Below, piece after piece: positions 1-8,800 of a stretch of 40,650 nucleotides of DNA. The DNA lies in the NCBI GenBank assembly GCA_024398815.1, contig JAKSIL010000023.1, forward strand, positions 1 to 40,650, written 5' to 3'. The notes under the pieces were generated by a model, which worked only from the letters and a program-made list of their open reading frames with translations, was not told where the DNA came from and searched no databases. Each line of letters opens with the position of its first letter. Position 1 is the first letter of the stretch. The position numbers and the translations under genes were made by a program. This stretch comes from Fibrobacter sp. (GTDB taxonomy: Bacteria > Fibrobacterota > Fibrobacteria > Fibrobacterales > Fibrobacteraceae).

Positions 1-47
1 GTCTTGTCTTCGCCGTGCTGGACGGTTGCTTCGTACTTGAATTCCAT
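1..47 (-). CDS. 5' end of a leftward gene, possibly class I fumarate hydratase (partial)
   Basis: Only the first 15 codons lie in the window. On the minus strand an AGAGG ribosome binding site sits six bases before an ATG (47-45), and the reading frame stays open to the window edge. The visible N-terminus begins MEFKYEATVQHGEDK. The FKY...GEDK pattern resembles the start of class I (iron-sulfur) fumarases, where a similar stretch precedes a conserved T-x-Y. This is recall from a very short segment, so the product is tentative. That a gene starts here is fairly well supported by the SD, start codon and codon choice. Confidence 0.4.
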   Translation of the reverse strand, partial: MEFKYEATVQHGEDK

Positions 48-61
48 GTGTACCTCTAGTT

Positions 62-88
62 TAGACGAAAGACGATAGACGAAAGACG
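62..88. repeat. Tandem 13-base direct repeat TAGACGAAAGACG (two copies)
   Basis: TAGACGAAAGACG occurs at 62-74 and again at 76-88, one base apart, directly upstream of the leftward gene at the window edge. It lies in its probable 5' leader or promoter zone. There is no coding potential. It may be a short intergenic repeat or a tandem protein-binding site. Nothing further can be read from the sequence. Confidence 0.6.
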
Positions 89-259
89 GTAAATGTCTTA
101 GCCTAAGGCTCACGACTATTGTTAATATGTTACGGGGGGAAAAGTACAAAAAGACCCGACCATAGGACGCGGTCTCGGCAGAAACCATGCCTTTTTTTGC
201 AAAAAAAAGCCGATGAAAGGACATTTTTCCCCATTTTTTGGGATTTTTTTTCAAAATTT

Positions 260-286
260 TTGACATTTCCCCTACAGAAGTATTAT
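260..286 (+). promoter_or_regulatory. Possible sigma-70-like promoter of the Ala/Pro-rich gene
   Basis: TTGACA at 260-265 and TATTAT at 281-286 are separated by 15 bases, slightly short of the usual 17. The site lies about 45 bases upstream of the ATG at 333 in a very AT-rich stretch. A looser TAnnTTTG-like reading is also possible in the same T-rich segment. Proposed from sequence only. Confidence 0.35.
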
Positions 287-332
287 TTTTTGAACATTAA
301 AATTTTTTAACTAACAAAAAGGAAAGATTCTC

Positions 333-1100
333 ATGATGAAGAAGATTTTGCTTGCTACCGTAGTTGCAGCCGCTGTTGCGTTCGCTGCACCGGCCGCCAA
401 GGCCGCCAAGGCCGCTCCTGCTGCCAAGGCTGCTCCGGCTAAGACTGAAGCTGCTCCCGCTGCAGCCCCTGCTGCTGAAGCTCCGAAGGCTGAAGCTGCT
501 CCTGCTGCCGCTCCTGCCGCAGCACCCGCTGCTGAAGCTCCGAAGGCTGAAGCCGCTCCTGCCGCAGCCCCTGCCGCTGAAGCTCCGAAGGCTGAAGCTG
601 CTCCTGCTGCCGCCGCTGCTCCGGCCGACACTGCCAAGAAGGCTGAAGCCGCTCCTGCCGAAGCTGCTGCTCCGGCTGCCGCTCCTGCTGATTCTGCTGC
701 TGCCGCTGCTCCTGCCGCCGCTCCGGCCGATTCTGCTGCTGCCGCTGCTCCTGCCGCCGCTCCTGCTGATTCCGCTGCTGCCGCTGCCGCCCCGGCCGAC
801 TCCGCCGCTCCTGTAGCTGCCGCTGCCGACACTGCAAAGGCCGACACCGCCGCTGCTGAAGTCCTCGAAGCCAAGAAGGAAGAAGCTCCGGTAGACTCCG
901 CCGCTCTCGCCAAGGCTGAAGCCGACAAGAAGGCCGCTGAAGAAGCTGCCAAGGCCGAAGCTGAAGAACAGAAGAAGATGGAAAGCGAAACCATGGGCGC
1001 AAGCGCCAAGACCACCATCATGGAAAATCCGTGGGAATTCCTGATCGTGTCTGCCGCCTTCGTTGCATCCGTTCTCGTGATTATCTTCACTGGGGACTGA
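333..1100 (+). CDS. Ala/Pro-rich tandem-repeat envelope protein with C-terminal membrane anchor
   Basis: Product of 255 residues; function not recognised. It starts with a signal peptide (MMKKILLATVVAAAVAFAAPA), with AAGGAAAG as ribosome binding site; a second ATG follows immediately. Residues about 22-185 are low-complexity Ala/Pro/Glu/Lys sequence built from two repeat types: EAPKAEAAPAA-type units (starts at 474, 531 and 576) and PADSAAAAAPAAA units with an exact 39-base DNA period (starts at 690, 729 and 768). A charged Lys/Glu/Ala segment (about 185-225) that may be helical follows. Residues about 232-252 form one hydrophobic segment preceded by ENPWEF, so the chain probably ends in a membrane anchor. 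Such Ala/Pro segments often span periplasm or cell wall, as in TonB or histone-H1-like proteins, so a periplasm-spanning spacer is plausible but inferred. Copy number of the repeats could vary between strains. Confidence 0.7.
   Translation: MMKKILLATVVAAAVAFAAPAAKAAKAAPAAKAAPAKTEAAPAAAPAAEAPKAEAAPAAAPAAAPAAEAPKAEAAPAAAPAAEAPKAEAAPAAAAAPADTAKKAEAAPAEAAAPAAAPADSAAAAAPAAAPADSAAAAAPAAAPADSAAAAAAPADSAAPVAAAADTAKADTAAAEVLEAKKEEAPVDSAALAKAEADKKAAEEAAKAEAEEQKKMESETMGASAKTTIMENPWEFLIVSAAFVASVLVIIFTGD
690..806 (+). repeat. In-gene tandem repeat, 39-base period, three copies
   Basis: Three consecutive 39-base units begin at 690, 729 and 768 and encode PADSAAAAAPAAA-like 13-mers. They differ only at a few third positions, and the third unit is diverged at its end. 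The period is a multiple of three, so gain or loss of a unit keeps the frame. Confidence 0.8.
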
Positions 1101-1126
1101 TTCTAGCTTAGCGCTAAAGTTTAAAG

Positions 1127-1157
1127 ACGCCTGGCCATACGGCCGGGCGTTTTTTTT
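1127..1157 (+). terminator. Rho-independent terminator of the Ala/Pro-rich gene
   Basis: ACGCCTGGCC (1127-1136) pairs with GGCCGGGCGT (1141-1150) across an ATAC loop: ten pairs including one G-T. A run of T follows to 1157. It lies 27 bases after the stop codon of the gene ending at 1100. Confidence 0.9.
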
Positions 1158-1177
1158 GCACAACGCGATGAAAAGTA

Positions 1178-1217
1178 CATCGACAGGCACGTCGGAAAGA
1201 ACATAGACAGGTGTGTC
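1178..1217. repeat. Imperfect 24-base-period direct repeat
   Basis: CATCGACAGGCACGTC (1178-1193) recurs as CATAGACAGGTGTGTC (1202-1217). The first copy also holds a small inverted repeat, CGAC...GTCG. It lies in the gene-free interval 1101-1536; no function can be assigned. Confidence 0.5.
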
Positions 1218-1231
1218 AAAAAAAACATGCC

Positions 1232-1275
1232 AAAATAGAACTTTTTGGCACCGAACCAAAGCAAAAGTTCTATTT
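1232..1275. repeat. Inverted repeat A, AAATAGAACTTTT arms
   Basis: AAATAGAACTTTT (1233-1245) is matched by its exact reverse complement AAAAGTTCTATTT (1263-1275) across a 17-base spacer. The same core recurs in a second inverted repeat about 170 bases downstream. The arms could form a 13-bp hairpin or be a palindromic protein site. No T-tract makes it an obvious terminator. Confidence 0.75.
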
Positions 1276-1400
1276 CAATTACTTTGTCCACAAAACAAAG
1301 TCTTCAACAAGGCATTTTCAGGCGCATACAGCCGTGATGCGAAGCCATAACGCAATCCAAAGTTCTCAAAAACAGGCTTTTCAGCACATATAAATTAACG

Positions 1401-1445
1401 AAAATAGAACTTTTCGTTCGCAAGCATAGGCATAAGTTCTATTTT
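1401..1445. repeat. Inverted repeat B, AAAATAGAACTT arms
   Basis: AAAATAGAACTT (1401-1412) and its exact reverse complement AAGTTCTATTTT (1434-1445) are separated by 21 bases. The arms share the core AAATAGAACTT with inverted repeat A. The 436-base gap 1101-1536 therefore holds four copies of one core in two hairpin-capable pairs; otherwise it contains only the two terminators and the 24-base repeat. Confidence 0.75.
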
Positions 1446-1480
1446 AAGCACTTTTTCCGACCACGCTCCGTTTGCTGTAC

Positions 1481-1510
1481 AAAAAAAGACCTCGGGACGA
1501 ACCCAAGGCC
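1481..1510 (-). terminator. Rho-independent terminator of the leftward lipoprotein gene
   Basis: Read leftward, GGCCTTGGG (1510-1502) pairs with CCCGAGGTC (1496-1488) around a TTCGT loop, with two G-T pairs. Seven T follow (1487-1481). It lies 26 bases beyond the stop codon of the gene whose 3' end is at 1537. Confidence 0.85.
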
Positions 1511-1536
1511 TTTTCCAAGTTTATCGAAAGATTCCG

Positions 1537-2754
1537 TTAACGCACGACGCAGATGGCCGTCACCGTAGCTTCGATGGTGAACTTCTTGCCGGCACAGCCG
1601 GATTCCAATTGAACGTAGGCAAAGTTATCCAGCGGAGCATTGTTCCACGTAAAGCTCAAATTCATGTAATCGCTGCCGACCTTGGGTTTGCATCCCATGA
1701 TGCACTGCGTGGCGCTTGTGGGAATCTGAACCGTCATCGGAGTTTCTGCAGTAATGAACAGTGAATCCGGCAATGATGTGATAGCCGTTTCGCCATAGGT
1801 CGCGCTGTTAATATCACCCGAAGGGAGCACCAGGTCTACGGATTCCGGGTCAAGGACTGTAGCAGCATCGCATACATATCTCTGCACCGTATTATCCGCA
1901 TTGGTAATAGCCACTATCGCAGATACTTCTTTTTTGTGCATGGAAGAGATGGCCTGCATAGAAGCCGAAGTTCCGCTTCCTGTAACCGTAGCGCCTTCGA
2001 ACGCCGTGGACCATTCGTAACCGAGAATCTCGGATTCCGACGTAGCGTCGACCGTCCAAGAGATGGTTTCGCCGGCCTTCACGCTTGCTGCGTTAACAGT
2101 GCAGGAATTCACGACGATAGGCACGCCCTGCACCTGCAAAGGATCGCACTGGACCGTAGTTCCGTCAACGCTCAAGGAAGCAGTATACTGTCCGGCTTCT
2201 TCGTACCTGACGTTCACTTCTTGCATTCCATTGCCCTTGAGGGTCTTGCCGTTATCGAAAGTCCATACGAAGGGAGCCATGATTTGGTCGAACACATCGC
2301 CCGATGTGCGCAAGAATTTCCAAGTGGCAAGGTCGCCTTTATTAATAACATCGACCAACGGCCCGCAGGTGCCAAGCACCAACTGTTGGGCTTCATTCAA
2401 TTCTTCTTCAGCGCTAGTGGTCTCGGTTTTCTTTTTAGAAGCCGAGCTTGCAGGAGTCGATGCAGAACCGGAAGCCGACGAAGTCACGCCGCTCTGCTGA
2501 TTACCGGAGCCATTGTCTCCGCTATCACCGCCCTGCTGGTCGGAGCCAGTGTTACCAGAGTCATCACCCTGGTCGCCACCATCCTGGGACATGGGGTCGG
2601 AAGCATCGCCATTAGAGGCAGAAGACGCATGGAAAACAGTTCCACCTTCATCGTCACTACCCGTAGAGGTATCAGAACCACAGCCGAAAAAGCCCATGAC
2701 AAGGCCTATTCCGCCCACAACAGAAAACACGAAATTTTTATTAAACACTCGCAT
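1537..2754 (-). CDS. Secreted lipoprotein with PKD-like domains
   Basis: Product of 405 residues. Residues 1-25 form a lipoprotein signal peptide ending in GFFGC, with Cys25 the probable lipidated residue, so the mature protein should be membrane-anchored. Residues about 26-118 are a flexible Gly/Ser/Asp/Gln-rich linker (runs of SGSDD, GGDSGDNGS, SSASGSAS). The rest looks like two or three immunoglobulin/PKD-like beta domains: an FVWTFDNGKTLKG...Y...GQYTASLSV segment is PKD-like and ISWTVDATS...GYEWS is a second. The C-terminal about 90 residues hold several Cys (CIMGCK, SGCAGK, AICVV) that may form disulfides. No catalytic motif was recognised; a binding or adhesion role on the cell surface is inference. 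The short AAGGAT just before the start is a poor SD, so an alternative start cannot be excluded. The gene diverges from the GH9 cluster. Confidence 0.75.
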   Translation of the reverse strand: MRVFNKNFVFSVVGGIGLVMGFFGCGSDTSTGSDDEGGTVFHASSASNGDASDPMSQDGGDQGDDSGNTGSDQQGGDSGDNGSGNQQSGVTSSASGSASTPASSASKKKTETTSAEEELNEAQQLVLGTCGPLVDVINKGDLATWKFLRTSGDVFDQIMAPFVWTFDNGKTLKGNGMQEVNVRYEEAGQYTASLSVDGTTVQCDPLQVQGVPIVVNSCTVNAASVKAGETISWTVDATSESEILGYEWSTAFEGATVTGSGTSASMQAISSMHKKEVSAIVAITNADNTVQRYVCDAATVLDPESVDLVLPSGDINSATYGETAITSLPDSLFITAETPMTVQIPTSATQCIMGCKPKVGSDYMNLSFTWNNAPLDNFAYVQLESGCAGKKFTIEATVTAICVVR

Positions 2755-2863
2755 ATCCTTGAATATAAAAAAAAGACCCGCTTTTAGTCTATTTTTTTCT
2801 TCTTTTTAAACAAAAAGTCCCAAAAATGGCTATCTTCACCATAAGTGTGGGATATTTATGTTT

Positions 2864-2871
2864 AAAGGAGG
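2864..2871 (+). promoter_or_regulatory. Strong ribosome binding site that fixes the first GH9 start
   Basis: AAAGGAGG ends four bases before the ATG at 2876. An in-frame ATG at 2858 lies upstream of, and partly outside, this SD and would put six extra residues before the signal peptide. The SD therefore favours 2876 as the true start. Confidence 0.85.
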
Positions 2872-2875
2872 CGTT

Positions 2876-5800
2876 ATGCCGTTTTTTGTTGTGCCCATTT
2901 TGCTTTTTGCAGCAATGGCTTTTGCCGTTGAGCAGGAACAGCCGACTCCGTACGATCTGGTCCGTCCCGTCTGGCCGACGGTCTGGGACACCATACCCAC
3001 CGATGAAGGTGGTACTGTCGAAAGCTTCAGTCACTTCTCTGGGAACCCGGTAAGGCACAATACCGTACCCCCTGTAAGTGCAAGGCCTCAAGATTTCAAA
3101 CCCAATGAAATCATTCCGGACTCATTGAACCAGGCGTTCCGCGATGCCCGCAACCTGCGCATCGGCCGTATCCGTATCAACCAGGCCGGTTATTTGCCCG
3201 ACGACCCCGAAATGCAGTTCTATTATGTATCTGCCGGTACTTGCGAAGAAACCTATAGCGTTGTCGACCTCAACGGAAACGTCATCGCCTCGAACGGGAA
3301 ATTCAGATCCTCCGGCAAGGCAGCCCAGTCCCATTGGGACATTATCGGCGGAACCGACGCAGCCGTGGCACAGGACAAGCAGTGGCGCTACAAGACCGGC
3401 GCCGATGGTCCTAAGGGAACTGTTTGTATTGGTAACTTGACCGAAGTCGGAGACCTCCCAAAGAATCAGCGCATGCGTGTTTCTGTCGGCAAGCAGCTTT
3501 CCAGCACTTTTATTGTTAGTGAACGCGTCTACTCCATGGTCCGCGACGCCATTTTGAAATTCTACGGCATCAACCGTAGCGGAAACTCCGAATCCTGGTT
3601 CCACAAGCCGAGCCACACCAAGGACGGCGCAGGCAAGTTCGTCGCAGGCAAGGAAGCTTCCGCAGTGAACGGATTCACCAGCAAGGAAGGCGCCCTCCAA
3701 GGCGGATGGTACGACTGCGGCGACCACCTTAAGGAATCCCAGACTCAGGCTTACGCATTCCTGGTACTCGCGGTGATGGCAGGTAGCGACCCAGACCGCG
3801 ACGATGACAATTACGCTTACAACCACGGCCAGACCGTGGTGACAGACGGCATTCCCGACATTTTGCGCGAAGCAAAGCACGGCGCCGACTTTTTCTTAAG
3901 ATCTTTCGCATTTGCAAACGGTGTCGTCGACAACATGGTGGTTTCCGTGGGTAACTTCGGTGCAGACCATGGTTGGTGGGGCCGCCCAGAAAATCAGGAC
4001 GCCCTCCCGGCAACTCTGACCGGACGTGGCGGTCCGCATGAACGCGACCTTCGCCTCGGCGAACTGGGTTCCAATATTTCGAGTGAAATCGCCGCAGGCC
4101 TTGCCATCTTGAGCAAGAACTACGCCGAATACGACAAGCCCTTCGCTGACAGTTGCTTGATGGTCGCTAAAAAGCTTTACGACTTCGCCAAGAACCTGCA
4201 GCTCGGAAACAAGACCTACGACGGCGGAAAACAGATTGTCTACAATACGGTCCCCGCAGGCTGGTCCAGCGCAGCTTACAACGGCAACAACGAAGCTTAC
4301 GACGACTTGGCCATTGCCGCTGTCGCCCTGCATTACGCCACCTACGAAGAAACCAAGGACATGACCTACTTGAACGACGCCGTAGAGGATAAGCAAATCG
4401 GTTCGGATCCCGAAGCATCGATCGGATTCTTCAATGGCGGTTGGATGCAGTACACCCGTGACGGCATGCGCAAGTCGAGCAAGAACACCAGCTGGGCCAA
4501 CGCCTATACGTACACGCTCTACGGATTCTACAAGCTGCTCTTGAAGGACAAGGAAACCGGCGCCCGCTACGGTATCGACGACAATACCCGCTTGAAGTAC
4601 GCCGAAAACGTGGCCTTGATCCTCGGTACGAACTTGAGCTATCTCGGAAAGACCGGCGGAAGCTCCATCACGATTCCCACCTTGAACGGTCCGACTCCGC
4701 TTTCTTACGGCGATCTGTGGTACGACATGCAGACCGACCAGACCTGGATTTACAACCGTTACCAGGCTGGCAACATCTTTGAAGTTTTTGCCTACTACGA
4801 AGTCACGAAGGACCTCGAAGGAGTGAAGCTCCCGCAAAAGGGAGTTCAGAACTGGAACGCCGAAGCCATGAAACAGCTCGGCATCAACCAGTTGAACTAC
4901 CTGCTCGGCGTGAACCCCTGGGATGTGTCCTTCCTCCTCGGCGTGGGTGACAAGAACGACGCCCATCCGCATCACCGCGCCAGCAACCCCGAAGGCAAGA
5001 ACATGCCGGGCGCTGCCTACAATTACACGCCTCCTACCGGAGCTTTGTTCGGTGGTGTGACTCCGGACCAGGATTGGACTCCTTCGACCATGAGCTGGGA
5101 AGACTACCATCTTTCTGAAACCTGTATCGACGGTACGGCCATGTTCCTTGCGGCAGCTACAGTCGCCATCAAGGAAGAAGACCGCAACCGCGCCCCGTCT
5201 GACATCAGCGTAGAAATCCGCTATGCAGGCTATGATTCCGCTATCGTGGTCATCACCCAGGATATCCGCGGCCAGGCCATGATTCTCTACAGCACGAACG
5301 AAACGGGTCCCTTCAACATTCCTGTTAAGGATACCGTCCCTGCCATGCAGCACGAAATCCACATGACAGGCCTGCAGAACGGCACGACATACTATTTCAA
5401 GGTCATCGCCATCAACTCTCGCAGCGAAGCCTACGCGACCAAGTGGCTGGTCGACAGCACTTCTACGCCTTATTCGTTCACGACGCTCGTTAGCCCCCAG
5501 GGCCCTGCCGACATCCAACACGTGAAGGTCTGCAACCTGAGCGCCGACAGTGCCGAAATCATGTGGTACACGCCCAACGGCCAGTATGAATCCAAGATTT
5601 ACTGGGACACGACTCTCACGAGCTACGACAAGATGCAATGGAATACGGGCGACATCAATGCCGACGTTTCCGGGATTCCAACAAACTTCCACTACGTAAA
5701 GATTGGCGGGCTCCAAGAAAAAACGACTTATTATTACTGCGTTGAAAGCAACGGCGTACAACGATGCCAAGACGACAACAACATGCCTCTCAAGTTTACA

Positions 5801-8800
5801 ACTCCTGTGACCCGCTACAACTTCAAGGTAAGCGTATATCAGTATGAGTTCGGCGGCATGGACTTCATGAACCTGAACATCGTGAACAACGAAGAAAGAG
5901 CATTCGACAACATCGAACTCCGCATTTATGTGACCGCAAGACCTGAAGAAATCGAGCCTGTCCCCGGTGAAAACAACCAGCCGGGCTCTTGCCCGCTTTT
6001 GATGGACTCCGATATTTGCCAGGCCTACGACGAAGCCGGTTTCAACAATCCCTGCCTGAACACTCAAGGGCAGAACGTTGACGATACCATCCGATACAAT
6101 TTAAGACACGCCGTTCCTCAAAAACTTGAAGACACCTACAACTCCACCACGGGCACCTACGACTGGTACATTCCCATCAATCTCGGCGGAACGCTTATCA
6201 AGTCCTCGTCCCGTATGCGTATCGATATCGGTTTCTCTTCGGGCATTTACCAGAACGGCGGCTGCGAAACATTGCGCAACCCGGCTGTCAAACGCTTCAC
6301 CGCCAATTCCGACGACTGGAGCTGGAAAGCCCACACCCGCGAAGTGGATGGAGCTGACTTTGACGGTGTGCCTTCTTGGGACAAGGACCAGGGCGATATC
6401 GAAAACGCCCCCGAGAACCCCTACATCGCTGTTTACCGCAAAGATGAATTCATTTCTGGCTTCAGCCCCTCGTACATGGAAATGGCCAACAAGAAGGCCG
6501 ACTACAAGATGACCGTTTCTCTTGATCCGCCGTTCAATCTGGAAAACAATTCGTACATCCAGATTGACTCGACCATCAGCACCATGCACGTAAAGGGAAC
6601 AGCCCTTATTACGGAAAGCGGCTACGTGACCGACATTTGGGTCAACGGTGTCGCCCTGAGCAAGGATCAGTTGAAGACCGCAGCCGTCTACAATTCCGAA
6701 ACAGGAAAGTACGATTTGGACATTCCTGCCAAGATGACCATCGGAACAAACAAGGTTGACATCACCATATTTGCCGGCCCCAGCCCCTATTGCGAAGAAT
6801 GCCAGGAAAACGGCGGATGCGCGTTCGTGAACCGCAGCTACTATGTGCAATTCAGCAAGGGTGACCGCACAGCAAGCGCCATCCAGTTGCTCAAGGAAGA
6901 CGGTTCGTCCGTCATGACGCCTGCGGCAACCGACGGAACGCTCAAGTTCCACGTGCTGGTCAAGGACAAGGACAACCGCGACAACAGCTCCATCAAGGTC
7001 AAGATGTACAACACTCGTACACAAGACTCCACGGAAATAACGCTCAACCGCACTGATGAAGTCCTCGGTTACTTCGAAAGCGACCTTCTCCATGCGATAC
7101 AAGAAGAATCGGTTTCGCTCCCCAACATTTCGTTCCTGGGTGGCGATACGGTGAAGTTCGTCTATGTTGACGGCGACGACGAAGAAGATATTTCCATAGC
7201 CTCCTTCACGGCTCCGCCGACTCATCCGGTGCCGCAGACGGCTCTGCTCAAGAACAACCCCTGCACTTCTACAGACAACACCCTCGCCATCGCATTCAGC
7301 GGAAGCCAGTTCAACGGAATCACGCTGGTGCTCGATAGTGTAAGCCTCCAAATCGATTCCACAGCAACGACCAGCAGTGCTAACATCATGCTGGTTCCCT
7401 CCGGAGCGATTATTGGAAGCGAAGCTATATTCGAACTCCCCGATGGTTCTCTCCCGGCAACGGCGGCCCCCTCGGGCAAGGTCATCGTTTACATGTCCGA
7501 AGAAGGAAAGGCGACAAGCTCCGAAGTCAACATTACCGATGGCATCAATCCGACTCTCGTCAGCCTCACCATTCTCGAAAACGAAAATCACGCAAACGTC
7601 CAGGATACACTCAAGGTCGTGTTCTCGGAACCTGTAAACTTGGCCAACAAGACCTCTTGGCCCTTTGCCATTATGGACGGCTTAAACGACGTTCCGCAAT
7701 CAAGTATCGTCGTAAAGAACGTCACCACCAAGGACAACAAGAGCTGGCAATACGTGATTGAAGGCAACACTGATGGAGCCTTCATCAAGCAAGGCTTTAC
7801 AGCAAAGATTTCCGCCGACTTCAGCGTTTACGACAACACATCGAACCTGCTCACAGTCTGCTCTCCGGTCACCATTACCGAATCCGTGCGCCCCGTGCCC
7901 GTACAGTACGCCAAGATTAGCGACTTTGAAGGCGACGGTCAGCCCGATGAAATTTACATCCAGTTCGTAAAGACGCTCCGCGAGAAAGACATGCTCGACA
8001 CCATCGATGTGTACTGGGGCAATCCAGCAGTTTACCACGCCTTCCCGAAGCCCGAAAACGGCTGGACTATCGACACGCTGCAAGGTTCCAAGACTGCAAG
8101 AGCAGTCACACGAATCGACTCGACCAACGGCACTTGGAGCATCCGTTCGAACAAGACCTGCGGAACGAAGGACGTGACCACCTACACTTACGACACGACT
8201 TTCGTCAAGGATTCCATCACAGGGCTTGCAACTGAAGTCGTTGACCACATCGATTCCATTCCCTCGACAAAAACCGTCGAAGACAAGAGCAACTGCACAA
8301 CGGTTGCCGACTCCACGTTCATCCCGACGGTCGACACTGTAGGTTGGGACACTATCGTCAATACTGTTTCTGTAATCAGGATTCCTGTCACTGGCGGTCT
8401 GTACAAGAACAACACCTACGGCAGCAAGGACGGCAACGGGACAGTCTTGCCGAGACAAGGTCCTCTTGGCGGATTCTTCGACGACAACACGGCGACACTG
8501 TTCGACAACTGTCCGCCGGTCATTGTAAAGGCCTCTTGGATTGGTTATGAACTTTCCGATGGTCAGATTGACAACTTGATGGTCACCATGTCGGAACCGT
8601 TGGATTCCATTACCACGCATCCGTATATGATTGAACGCCGCCGCGAAGGAAAGACCGGTGTTTATGTGAGTTCGCTCCTCAACCCGAACACCAGCATGAC
8701 CCACAAGACTGGCGATCCGACCGGCTACACGTTCATTTACAACCACGAAGACATTGACGCTCCGTGGATTGGCGACGACGTGCGCCTGGTGCCCGACACG

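Noticed and set aside
119..310. Small rightward open frame of 63 codons
   Set aside because: No SD, biased to Phe/Lys from AT-rich sequence, and it covers the promoter region of the next gene.
297..1259. Leftward Gly/Ser-rich frame opposite the Ala/Pro-rich gene
   Set aside because: Composition is just the antisense of GCN/CCN repeats, and it runs through the terminator and the inverted repeat.
1211..1393. Small rightward open frame of 60 codons between the two inverted repeats
   Set aside because: No SD, spans one inverted repeat, and shows no protein-like composition.
62..1445. Short repeats considered as a CRISPR array
   Set aside because: Units are too short, only two copies each, spacers are irregular and no cas gene is present.
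7915..7960. Asp-rich DFEGDGQPDE-like segments in the GH9 enzymes considered as dockerins
   Set aside because: Single acidic motifs without the paired 22-residue dockerin repeats; no cohesin is seen, so a cellulosome is not supported. They may be calcium-binding loops in Ig-like domains.
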